From the NCBI GenBank assembly GCA_017547805.1, contig JAFYOR010000047.1:1-32141 (forward strand): a stretch of 32,141 nt of DNA, given 5' to 3'. The position numbers and the translations under genes are program-made. This DNA comes from Clostridia bacterium (GTDB lineage Bacteria > Bacillota > Clostridia > Christensenellales > Aristaeellaceae). The notes under the pieces are model-generated. The model was not told the origin of the DNA. It saw nothing but the letters and a program-made list of their open reading frames with translations, and ran no database searches. Positions 16,080-23,323 of the stretch are shown one piece after another (position 1 is the stretch's first letter; the number at the start of each line of letters is the position of its first letter).

Positions 16080-16793
16080 ATGCAAACCTATCATGGCGTA
16101 CAGATCGTCTACGAGGATAACCATCTCCTCGTCGTCGTTAAGCCCCCGAACATGCCCACGCAGGCGGATACTTCCGGCGATCCCGACCTGCACAGCACGA
16201 TGAAGCAGTACATTGCACAGACGTATAACAAGCCCGGCGCGGTGTATCTGGGGCTGGTGCACAGGCTGGATCGCCCGGTGGGCGGTCTTGTCGTGCTGGC
16301 AAAGACGAGCAAGGCGGCGGACAGGCTTTCCCAGCAGGTGCGCCAGAAGACGCTTGCGCGCCAGTATGTCGCCGCCGTGCGCGGCGCGGCGCAGGAGGAA
16401 GCCGAGCTTTGCGACTGGCTTTTGAAGGATGAAAAGACGAACACCGTCCGCTGCGTGAAGGCGGGAACGCCCGGCGCGAAGGATGCGAAGCTGCGCTACC
16501 GGTGCGTGGGCGGCAGCGATGGACTGTCGCTGCTGCGGGTGAAGCTGTTCACCGGCAGGTCGCATCAGATCCGCGTTCAGCTGATGAACAGCGGCACGCC
16601 GATCTGGGGCGACGCGCGCTATGGCGCGGGCAAGCCAGGGGAGCAGATTGCGCTTTGGGGCGCGCATCTGGGGCTTGTGCATCCGACCAAAAAAGAAGAG
16701 ATGCACTTTGATGCCATGCCGCCGGCAAGCCGGATGCCGTGGAGCTGCTTTGATGCGGCGACGTGGGAAAAAGAAGGAAACTTTGCGCTTTGA
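16080..16793 (+). CDS. RluA-family RNA pseudouridine synthase
   Basis: A 237-aa enzyme converting uridine to pseudouridine in rRNA or tRNA. The start ATG 16080 has GGAGG just upstream. The catalytic motif GLVHRLDRPVGGLVVLAK contains Asp64. The later KLFTGRSHQIRVQLMNSG and GDARYGAG stretches are the other conserved RluA blocks. No S4 RNA-binding domain precedes the catalytic core, as in the short RluA and YlyB-like proteins. The specific uridine is not predictable. It is followed after 68 bases by the transpeptidase gene. Confidence 0.93.
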   Translation: MQTYHGVQIVYEDNHLLVVVKPPNMPTQADTSGDPDLHSTMKQYIAQTYNKPGAVYLGLVHRLDRPVGGLVVLAKTSKAADRLSQQVRQKTLARQYVAAVRGAAQEEAELCDWLLKDEKTNTVRCVKAGTPGAKDAKLRYRCVGGSDGLSLLRVKLFTGRSHQIRVQLMNSGTPIWGDARYGAGKPGEQIALWGAHLGLVHPTKKEEMHFDAMPPASRMPWSCFDAATWEKEGNFAL

Positions 16794-16861
16794 CGCAACA
16801 AACCGGCGCGGACAATCGTCTACTATGGGGAAACCGAGACCATATCCAACGGAGGAAAGAC

Positions 16862-18787
16862 ATGAAGAGAATCGCCCTGCTGCTGCTTGTGCTGGTGATG
16901 ATGCTCGGCGCGTGTGCGCTGGCGGACCAGCGTGCGGAAGCGCTGATCAATATCGCCGTCAGCGAGCTGGGATATACCGCGACCAAGGGCGGCTACAGCA
17001 AGTACGGCGAATGGGGCGGCAACGCCTACGGGCAGTGGTGTTCGGAGTTTGTCTCCTGGTGCGTCAGCCGGGCGGATGAATACTACGGCATGAGCATGCT
17101 GGATAACGACTATCCGATGCAGACCAGCTGCGAGACGGGCGTTGAGTGGTACAAAAAGCGCGGACGCTACGTGACCACCAGCGGCGAAATCGCGGGCGAG
17201 GGCGAGCAGTTTTACCTTGCCGACGGCGTATCCGTCAAGGACAGGCCGTATATTCCGCAGCCCGGCGATCTGATCTACATCGAATGGTATCAGTACAACC
17301 GGATCGACCACGTCGGCATTGTCGAGTTTGTGACGCAGGATACGGACGGTATGTATCTTGTGCATACCATCGAGGGCAATAACCACATCCTCGGTCCGGA
17401 GCCGACGGTTGTCGCGCGCTATACCTACAGGCTTGACGATCCGTCCATCCGCGGCTATGGCGTGATGCAGGAGGGATTCGTCGGCACGAAGCTTGGCATG
17501 GGCGCGGAAGGCACGGCTGTCGTCGCGCTGCAGGAGGGTCTTTCTGAGCTGGGGTATTACGACAGCGAGGCCGGCGGCAAATTCGGCAAGGGCACGCAGA
17601 CGGCGGTAAGGAACTATCAGAAGGCAAAGGGTCTTTCGCAGACGGGCGAAGCGGATGCGGCGACGCTGCGAACCCTCAACGCTGAGCTGACCGTGCTGCG
17701 CGTGCAGGCCGAGGCGCGCGCCAAGGCCAAGGCAGAAAAGGAGGCACAGGCGCGCCTTGCCACGGCGAAGGAGGCCATCGCTGCTGCGTGGTTCGGGGAA
17801 TTCGATCCCTATGACGAGGAGGCTGTCTGGGCGCGGCTGATGCAGCCGGTGACCGTGCTTGACGTGGAGCAGAAGGAACGCGTGTTCCTTTCCGACGCGC
17901 CCAATGGAAACCGCAAGACGATCGATGATCATCGCGGCTTTTTTTATGGCTCGACGGTTGCAGTGAAGGTGCTTGACGAGCAGGACGGCTGGTCGCGCAT
18001 TCAGGCGTACAACGATTATGACGAGCTGGAGGACGGCTGGGTGCGTCCCGGCAGGCTCAAGACGGTAACGCCCAACAGCGAATACGGCATCGTCGTTGAC
18101 AAGATGACCCAGCGACTGTACCTGTATAAGGAAGGAAAGCTGCTTACCGAGCTGCTGATTTCCACCGGCACGACCTCGGGACACAACGAGGGATACTGCG
18201 AAACAGCGTCGGGTGAATTCCTGCTGGCAAGCCCGGTGGGCAACTTCTGGTCCGGAAATCTCTACTGCCGCAAGGCGATCCGCTTTAATGGCGGCGATCT
18301 TCTGCACATGGTGCCGGCTGTGCACCGCGAGGAAATCGGCATGCCCGATCCGCAGAGCTACGGCGATTACTCCGTGTGCGAGAGCGCGCTTGGAAGCCGT
18401 GCCAGCCACGGCTGCATCCGCGTGCAGCGTGCTGAAAACGCGGACGGCTACAATCACGACTGGCTGTGGAACAACCTGCGCGGCAAAAAGAACATCAAGA
18501 TCATCGTCTGGGACGATGACGGACGCAAACTGAAGGAGACGGCGGACAATACGCCGATGTACTATAACCCAGACGGCGGCGAGAAGTACCATGCGGATCA
18601 GCGCTGCTCCAGCGTGCGCAGCGCATATCTCCCGCTTACGGAAATCACCTACGGCGCGCTTCGCAGCTATCCCTTCACCAATCTGCGCGCCTGCCGTTCG
18701 TGCAGCGCGCCGGATCGCCCGGAAACGGTGGAGACGTGGAACGCCGTCATCGATCAGGCCTATCAGGAGCTTGGCATGACGCCGTAA
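16862..18787 (+). CDS. Secreted multidomain cell-wall enzyme: CHAP-like, PG-binding, SH3-like and L,D-transpeptidase
   Basis: A 641-aa exported protein; start ATG 16862 after GGAGGAAAG. Signal peptide 1-21 (cleavage near ALA-DQ). Residues 23-200 look like a CHAP/NlpC-type cysteine peptidase or amidase: WCSEFVSWC with probable nucleophile Cys60, and DHVGIVE with His150. Residues 210-275 are a peptidoglycan-binding domain (GTAVVALQEGLSELGYYD). A short charged helix (278-306) is followed by an SH3-like segment (325-402). Residues 405-550 are a YkuD L,D-transpeptidase with SHGCIRV and catalytic Cys518. A Cys-containing tail (YHADQRC...CRSC) ends it. It probably both cuts and crosslinks peptidoglycan. 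Domain boundaries are by eye. Confidence 0.88.
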   Translation: MKRIALLLLVLVMMLGACALADQRAEALINIAVSELGYTATKGGYSKYGEWGGNAYGQWCSEFVSWCVSRADEYYGMSMLDNDYPMQTSCETGVEWYKKRGRYVTTSGEIAGEGEQFYLADGVSVKDRPYIPQPGDLIYIEWYQYNRIDHVGIVEFVTQDTDGMYLVHTIEGNNHILGPEPTVVARYTYRLDDPSIRGYGVMQEGFVGTKLGMGAEGTAVVALQEGLSELGYYDSEAGGKFGKGTQTAVRNYQKAKGLSQTGEADAATLRTLNAELTVLRVQAEARAKAKAEKEAQARLATAKEAIAAAWFGEFDPYDEEAVWARLMQPVTVLDVEQKERVFLSDAPNGNRKTIDDHRGFFYGSTVAVKVLDEQDGWSRIQAYNDYDELEDGWVRPGRLKTVTPNSEYGIVVDKMTQRLYLYKEGKLLTELLISTGTTSGHNEGYCETASGEFLLASPVGNFWSGNLYCRKAIRFNGGDLLHMVPAVHREEIGMPDPQSYGDYSVCESALGSRASHGCIRVQRAENADGYNHDWLWNNLRGKKNIKIIVWDDDGRKLKETADNTPMYYNPDGGEKYHADQRCSSVRSAYLPLTEITYGALRSYPFTNLRACRSCSAPDRPETVETWNAVIDQAYQELGMTP

Positions 18788-18820
18788 AACTGAAGAAATA
18801 TCAGAAAACATGCTTTCAAA

Positions 18821-18850
18821 ACGGGCCGTTGTGTGGTACAATAGGCCCGT
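18821..18850. promoter_or_regulatory. Inverted repeat enclosing a -10-like box upstream of the FUSC-like gene
   Basis: ACGGGCC (18821-18827) and GGCCCGT (18844-18850) flank TACAAT (18837-18842), a plausible -10. A weak -35 (TTTCAA, 18814-18819) is 17 bases upstream. It might be an operator, or a hairpin ending the transpeptidase transcript, although no T tract follows. Confidence 0.4.
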
Positions 18851-18887
18851 TTCATTGATTAAGAGATCTGTACACGAGGCAAGGATT

Positions 18888-19493
18888 ATGCATAAGAAAT
18901 TCGTCTTCCCGGGAATTGGCATGCGCAATGTGAAGACGGCGCTGGCGGCGTCGATCTGCGCGGTGATCTATCTTGCGCTTGGCCGTAGTCCGGCGTTTGC
19001 GTGCATCGGCGCGATCTTCGGCATGGGCAGCGACATGGCGGACTCCCGCAAAAACGGCGGCAACCGCCTTTTCGGCACGCTCATCGGCGGTCTGCTGGGC
19101 ATGCTGCTTTTCAGGGTGTATCTGTTCATCAGGCCGGAAGGCGGCTATTCGCTGTGGCTGGTGCCGCTGACGTTTATCGGCACGGTGCTGCTGATTCTGC
19201 TGTGCCAGATGTTCTGGATCGGCGGCGTGCAGCCCGGCGGCGTCGTGCTGTGCATCCTGCTGTTCAATACGCCGGTGGATACGTATGTCGCTTACGCGCT
19301 CAACCGCATTCTGGATACGGCGGTCGGCGTGCTGGTTGCGTGGGGCATCAGCTATTTCTTCCCGCGCGGGTGGGTGCCGATCTGGAAGCATAACATCCAC
19401 GACTGGCAGGAGCATCACGCGCACTGGGGCTACGGCGTGCACCGGTTTGTCGGCAGAAAGCACGAGAAAAACGCACAAGAAGAAAAAATGTAA
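18888..19493 (+). CDS. FUSC/aromatic acid exporter-like membrane protein
   Basis: A 201-aa protein with about four to five membrane segments, beginning GMRNVKTALAASICAVIYLALGR. The segment GAIFGMGSDMADSRKNGGNRLFGTLIGGLLG matches the first half of the ArAE/FUSC (DUF939-like) family, where such NRxxGT motifs follow the second helix. It lacks the C-terminal soluble domain of larger members and ends in a His-rich charged tail (HNIHDWQEHHAHWG). The start at ATG 18888 has GAGGCAAGG upstream. The transported compound is unknown. A strong terminator follows directly. Confidence 0.8.
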   Translation: MHKKFVFPGIGMRNVKTALAASICAVIYLALGRSPAFACIGAIFGMGSDMADSRKNGGNRLFGTLIGGLLGMLLFRVYLFIRPEGGYSLWLVPLTFIGTVLLILLCQMFWIGGVQPGGVVLCILLFNTPVDTYVAYALNRILDTAVGVLVAWGISYFFPRGWVPIWKHNIHDWQEHHAHWGYGVHRFVGRKHEKNAQEEKM

Positions 19494-19502
19494 TAAGGAT
19501 CA

Positions 19503-19542
19503 GCTGCCGGGAAAAGGTCAGATTTCTCCCGGCGGCTTTTTT
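19503..19542 (+). terminator. Terminator of the FUSC-like gene
   Basis: GCTGCCGGGA (19503-19512) pairs with TCCCGGCGGC (19527-19536), followed by TTTTTT. Confidence 0.92.
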
Positions 19543-19643
19543 AGTTGCATGGGAAATTGCGTGAAATTGCCCGCGTGCGCCATGCTGCATATCGCGCGGA
19601 CTCGGGTGGAAGTGGCGGCGCGCTTTTTTAATATATAAGAAAT

Positions 19644-20125
19644 GCGCCAAAGTATCGGCCGCGTACGCAGAAGAAACAGAGAGCACGGAGCGTTTCGGAT
19701 ATGGGAGCGGGCACTGCCCGCTTTTTTGTTGTATAAGAAACTGCGCCAAAGTATCGGCCGCGTATGCAGAAGAAACAGAGAGCACGGAGCGTTTCGGATA
19801 TGGGGGCGGGCACTGCCCGCTTTTTTGTTGTATAAGAAACTGCGCCAAAGTATCGGCCGCGTACGCAGAAGAAACAGAGAGCACGGAGCGTTTCGGATAT
19901 GGGGGCGGGCACTGCCCGCTTTTTTATTGTATAAGAAATGCGCCAAAGTATCGGCCGCGTACGCAGAAGAAACAGAGAGCACGGAGCGTTTCGGATATGG
20001 GAGCGGGCACTGCCCGCTTTTTTATTGTATAAGAAACTGCGCCAAAGTATCGGCCGCGTATGCAGAAGAAACAGAGAGCACGGAGCGTTTCAGATATGGG
20101 GGCGGGTACTGCCCGCTTCTTTGTT
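19644..20125 (+). repeat. Five tandem 98-99 bp units, each ending in a terminator hairpin
   Basis: Units begin GCGCCAAAGTATCGGCCGCG at 19644, 19743, 19842, 19940 and 20039. Spacings are 99, 99, 98 and 99. Each carries AGAAGAAACAGAGAGCACGG, then AGCGGGC-ACT-GCCCGCT followed by TTTTTT, an excellent intrinsic terminator; the fifth is slightly degraded. A CTGC/GCAG pairing near the unit start is also retained. Because 99 is a multiple of three, open frames run across the array on both strands and would encode 33-residue repeats, but the 98-bp unit breaks the frame and the substitutions are not synonymous. I therefore call it non-coding. A diverged partial unit may precede it (about 19560-19643). 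Confidence 0.93.
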
Positions 20126-20139
20126 TTTGCGGCGTCTGC

Positions 20140-20169
20140 TTGACATGGAAAGGGACAAAAACATATAAT
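20140..20169 (+). promoter_or_regulatory. Promoter of the AKR-Nudix gene
   Basis: TTGACA (20140-20145) and TATAAT (20164-20169), 18-base spacer, right after the tandem terminator array. The array would shield this promoter from upstream read-through. Confidence 0.88.
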
Positions 20170-20218
20170 GAAATCAGCTTTGTGATGCGCACACGCGCGG
20201 AAGGAATGGGGGAAGAAA

Positions 20219-21709
20219 ATGATCTATCGTGAACTGGGAAAAACCGGTATGATGGTGTCGCAGCTCAGCTTTGGATGCATTCCGATTCTCAAAGGCGAGA
20301 TCTCCATTCTGCCGCATTATTACGGGCGAACGATGACCGAGGCGCTGGAGATTATGGAGGCGGCGTATGCGCTGGGCGTGAATCTGTATGATACCGCCGT
20401 CGTTCCGGAATACGGCGATGCGGAGATCAAGCTGGGCGAGTTTATCAAGCGCCATCCGGACATCATCGTTTCGGACAAGGCGCGCGCCTACAGCGGGGAA
20501 GACATGCAGCGCGCTCTTGAGACGTCGATTAAGAACCTTGGACGCAGCTGCTGTGAGATCTATTTTGTGCATCAGGTTGCGCCGGAAAACGAGGAGGAGA
20601 CCTTTGAGGAGGGCGGCGCGCTGGATGCGCTCGCGGAGGCAAAGGCGCGCGGCGACATCCTGTATACCGGCATTGCGACGCACCATTACGACGTGGCGCT
20701 GCGCGCGGCAAGGGATCCGCGCGTCGATGTGATTCAGATTCCGGGCAACATTCTGGAACGCGGCCTGCTCGATCAGATGAAGGATGAGCCGGCGTTTGAA
20801 GGCAAGGGAATTCTGCTTTGCAAGGTTTTTGCCGCGGGCATTCTCCCGGATTATTTTGATGTCGGCAATCTGATCGACCATGCGCTGTCCTATCCGGTTT
20901 CCAGCGTGATCCTCGGCTTTGGCTCGGTGGGACAGGTAATGCAGGGAATCGATGAAAAACGCAGGGGCATTCCGTACTCATTCGAGAAAACGATCCGCCA
21001 GCTTGAACGCTTTTATGAGGTCATTCCCTGCGACCGGTGCCAGCGCTGCAGCTGTGCGGGCGGCATCGAGATCGCTTCGCTTTTCAGGTATTATAACTAC
21101 TACCATCTCGGTCACAGAAACTGGGCGAGGGAGCGGCTGCTGAATCTGACAAACCGCTTCGTCGATCCGTGCGCGGAATGCACGAACCGTACGTGCAAGG
21201 GGGCATGCCCGCTGGGCGTGGATATCCAAGCGCAGGTTACACGCGTGCTTGATGAGTTTTGCCGGGAAAAGCCGCAAAAACAGACCGGCGGATACAAGCC
21301 CGGGCGTGATTACATCGGCGTGGGCGTAGGCGCGGTCATCCTGCGCGATAACCGCGTGCTGCTGCTTCTGCGCAAAAAAGCGCCGGAAGCGGACTGCTGG
21401 TCGATCCCGGGCGGCAAAGTGGAGTTTGGCGAAACGACGGAGGAAGCTGTTCTGCGCGAGGTGCTGGAAGAACTCGGCGTGGAGGGGAAGATCACGGCGC
21501 CGCTGGGCGTGACCAATCAGATTCTCCCCAAGGAGGGCATCCACTACATCGCGCCGCGTTATCTGGTGACGATCATCGGCGAGCCGGTGAACATGGAGGA
21601 GGAAAAGCATACCGACATGCAGTGGTTCCCGCTGGATGCGCTGCCGGAAAATGTGACGATGACCACGCGCATGGCGCTGGCTGGGCTGGCGACGTGGCGC
21701 AGAGAGTGA
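20219..21709 (+). CDS. Aldo-keto reductase / Fe-S cysteine domain / Nudix hydrolase fusion
   Basis: A single 496-aa frame with three parts. Residues 1-260: aldo-keto reductase barrel starting YRELGKTGMMVSQLSFG, with the tetrad Asp58, Tyr65 (EYGDAE), Lys87 and His118 (FVHQ). Residues 265-345: cysteine-rich part with Cys271, 274, 277, 279 and then Cys318, 321, 326, 330 (CAECTNRTCKGACP), suited to one or two [4Fe-4S] clusters as in ferredoxin-tailed AKRs. Residues 365-496: Nudix domain with an intact box GGKVEFGETTEEAVLREVLE, ELGV. The ribosome site is GGGGGAAG. AKR-FeS proteins are known; the Nudix addition is unusual to me. The Nudix half might hydrolyse an oxidised nucleotide or cofactor linked to the reductase reaction; that is speculation. 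Confidence 0.9.
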   Translation: MIYRELGKTGMMVSQLSFGCIPILKGEISILPHYYGRTMTEALEIMEAAYALGVNLYDTAVVPEYGDAEIKLGEFIKRHPDIIVSDKARAYSGEDMQRALETSIKNLGRSCCEIYFVHQVAPENEEETFEEGGALDALAEAKARGDILYTGIATHHYDVALRAARDPRVDVIQIPGNILERGLLDQMKDEPAFEGKGILLCKVFAAGILPDYFDVGNLIDHALSYPVSSVILGFGSVGQVMQGIDEKRRGIPYSFEKTIRQLERFYEVIPCDRCQRCSCAGGIEIASLFRYYNYYHLGHRNWARERLLNLTNRFVDPCAECTNRTCKGACPLGVDIQAQVTRVLDEFCREKPQKQTGGYKPGRDYIGVGVGAVILRDNRVLLLLRKKAPEADCWSIPGGKVEFGETTEEAVLREVLEELGVEGKITAPLGVTNQILPKEGIHYIAPRYLVTIIGEPVNMEEEKHTDMQWFPLDALPENVTMTTRMALAGLATWRRE

Positions 21710-21737
21710 CCTATGGCGCGCGGAAGATAAGAAAATC

Positions 21738-21772
21738 AGCCCGGCAGCTGTCTTCGGGACGGCTGCCGGGCT
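21738..21772. terminator. Strong hairpin between convergent genes
   Basis: AGCCCGGCAGC (21738-21748) pairs with GCTGCCGGGCT (21762-21772). Minus-strand reading is followed by GATTTTCTT and plus-strand reading by GTTGCTGT, so it serves the minus-strand antiporter gene better. Confidence 0.75.
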
Positions 21773-21798
21773 GTTGCTGTATGCGATTTGCTGCGGCG

Positions 21799-23106
21799 TC
21801 AGATGAACTGCGATGCGACGATGGAAACGAGCATCAGCGGAATGTTGTAATGCAGGAACGTCGGCACGCAGGTATCAAAGATGTGATCGTGCTGTCCGTC
21901 GGCATTGAGGCTGGAGGTCGGGCCAAGCGTTGTATCCGACGCGGGAGAGCCCGCATCGCCCAACGCGGCGGCGGCGGACATCAGCAGGATGGTCGCCGGA
22001 ACGGAGAAGCCCAGCTTCTGGCACAGCGGCACGTAGAGCACGGCGAGCACGGGAACGGTGGAGAACGAGCTGCCGATGCCTATCGTGACCAGCAGGCCGA
22101 TCAGGGTGATGACGATGGCGGCGATCCACTTGCTGCCGCCCATGACGGCAACCGCGGCCTCCACCAGCGCATCGACCGAGCCGGTAGCCTTCATGACCTC
22201 GGCGTAGCCGCCGGCGACCAGCATGATCATGGCGATCATGCCCATCAGCTTTATGCCGGAGGCAAAGTGTTCATCCACCTGATTATAGCGGATTGCGCCG
22301 CCGATAATCATCACCAGCACGCCGAAAAGTGCGGAAAGCGCTAGGGATTCGCTGATCACCTGTACGATGACGACGATGACAACAGCGGCAATGGTGACCA
22401 GATGCGCGCGGGTGATGGCATCGCCGACAGCCTGCGTGAGAGACGTATCCACTTCCAGCGCCTGATAACTGCGCGGCTTTCGATAGGACAGCGCAATGGC
22501 AATCATAAGTCCGGCGAACATGGCCAGCGCGAGAATCCAGTTGACAGACGCAACGTCCGCAATGGCGACCTGCATGCCGTTTGCCGTCATGTTGTCGGCG
22601 ATGATGCCCATGAAGATCGCACCGAAGCCGAAGGGAATGACGATATACGGCGCTTTCAGACCGAAGGCCAGCGAGCAGGCGACAGCGCGGCGATCAAGAT
22701 GCAGCGCATTAAACAACGTCAGCAGCGGCGGGATCATGATCGGGATGAAGGCGATATGCACCGGAACCAGATTCTGGGAAAGCGACGCCACGCCGGCAAG
22801 CACCAGCAAAAGAAGAAGGCGGTTCTTGCCGATGATTTTTGAAAGCTTCTTGCTCATCATATCCGCCAGTCCGGTCGCGGCGACGGCGGAAGCAAATGTG
22901 CCAAGGAAGATATACGCCAGCGCGGTTCCGGCATTTGCGCCGAAGCCGTCGCACAGAATGGACATCGCTTCCGGCACGCCAATGCCCGCCAGTACCGCGC
23001 CTGCCAGCGCAGAAATCACCAGGGACATGAGCACATTGAGCTTAAAAAGACACAGCACGCACAGCAGAATGACGGATATGAGCACGGGATTCAGGAAAAT
23101 GGACAT
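21799..23106 (-). CDS. Na+/H+ antiporter family protein (NhaC/YuiF-like)
   Basis: A 435-aa integral membrane protein with about 11-12 hydrophobic segments. The C-terminal signature GDAGSPASDTTLGPTSSLNA and the following GQHDHIFDTCVPTFLHYNIP are typical of the Na+/H+ antiporter-family proteins related to YuiF and of the broader ion-transporter superfamily. Some homologues are thought to move amino acids or organic acids rather than sodium, so the substrate is open. GAAAGAAGG lies about 9 bases before the start. It is flanked by a hairpin at its 3' end and stands as a single gene. Confidence 0.85.
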   Translation of the reverse strand: MSIFLNPVLISVILLCVLCLFKLNVLMSLVISALAGAVLAGIGVPEAMSILCDGFGANAGTALAYIFLGTFASAVAATGLADMMSKKLSKIIGKNRLLLLLVLAGVASLSQNLVPVHIAFIPIMIPPLLTLFNALHLDRRAVACSLAFGLKAPYIVIPFGFGAIFMGIIADNMTANGMQVAIADVASVNWILALAMFAGLMIAIALSYRKPRSYQALEVDTSLTQAVGDAITRAHLVTIAAVVIVVIVQVISESLALSALFGVLVMIIGGAIRYNQVDEHFASGIKLMGMIAMIMLVAGGYAEVMKATGSVDALVEAAVAVMGGSKWIAAIVITLIGLLVTIGIGSSFSTVPVLAVLYVPLCQKLGFSVPATILLMSAAAALGDAGSPASDTTLGPTSSLNADGQHDHIFDTCVPTFLHYNIPLMLVSIVASQFI

Positions 23107-23234
23107 GCCGGAAGGCCTTCTTTCACTTTAACGATTTACTTGGATAAAGCGCATCTGATTCTAACATATTTTGGGGGTAGTTGGCAACGATTCCGGGTGG
23201 AAATATGGAAAAGAAATCATCGGTCGTCCGGTGC

Positions 23235-23276
23235 AAAAAACATGGGCTGCAGGCGATGCTCCGCCTGCAGCCCATG
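23235..23276 (-). terminator. Terminator of the XRE-FAD oxidoreductase gene
   Basis: CATGGGCTGCAGGCG (23241-23255) and CGCCTGCAGCCCATG (23262-23276) form a perfect 15-pair stem, followed on the minus strand by TTTTTT. Confidence 0.92.
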
Positions 23277-23323
23277 CTGCTTGTCCGCGCTGTTATGAAG
23301 GGTGCCAATAATGGCCGGCCCGG

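Noticed and set aside
18821-18850. Firm terminator of the transpeptidase gene
   Set aside because: The stem has a long loop and no T tract after it, so it is kept only as an inverted repeat.
19644-20125. CRISPR array
   Set aside because: The whole 98-99 bp unit is repeated; there are no unique spacers and no cas genes.
19642-20232. A 196-residue plus-strand open frame, and two minus-strand frames, with 33-residue repeats
   Set aside because: They arise because the repeat length is 99 bp, close in frame on both strands, are shifted by the 98-bp unit, show non-synonymous variation, contain terminators and lack ribosome sites.
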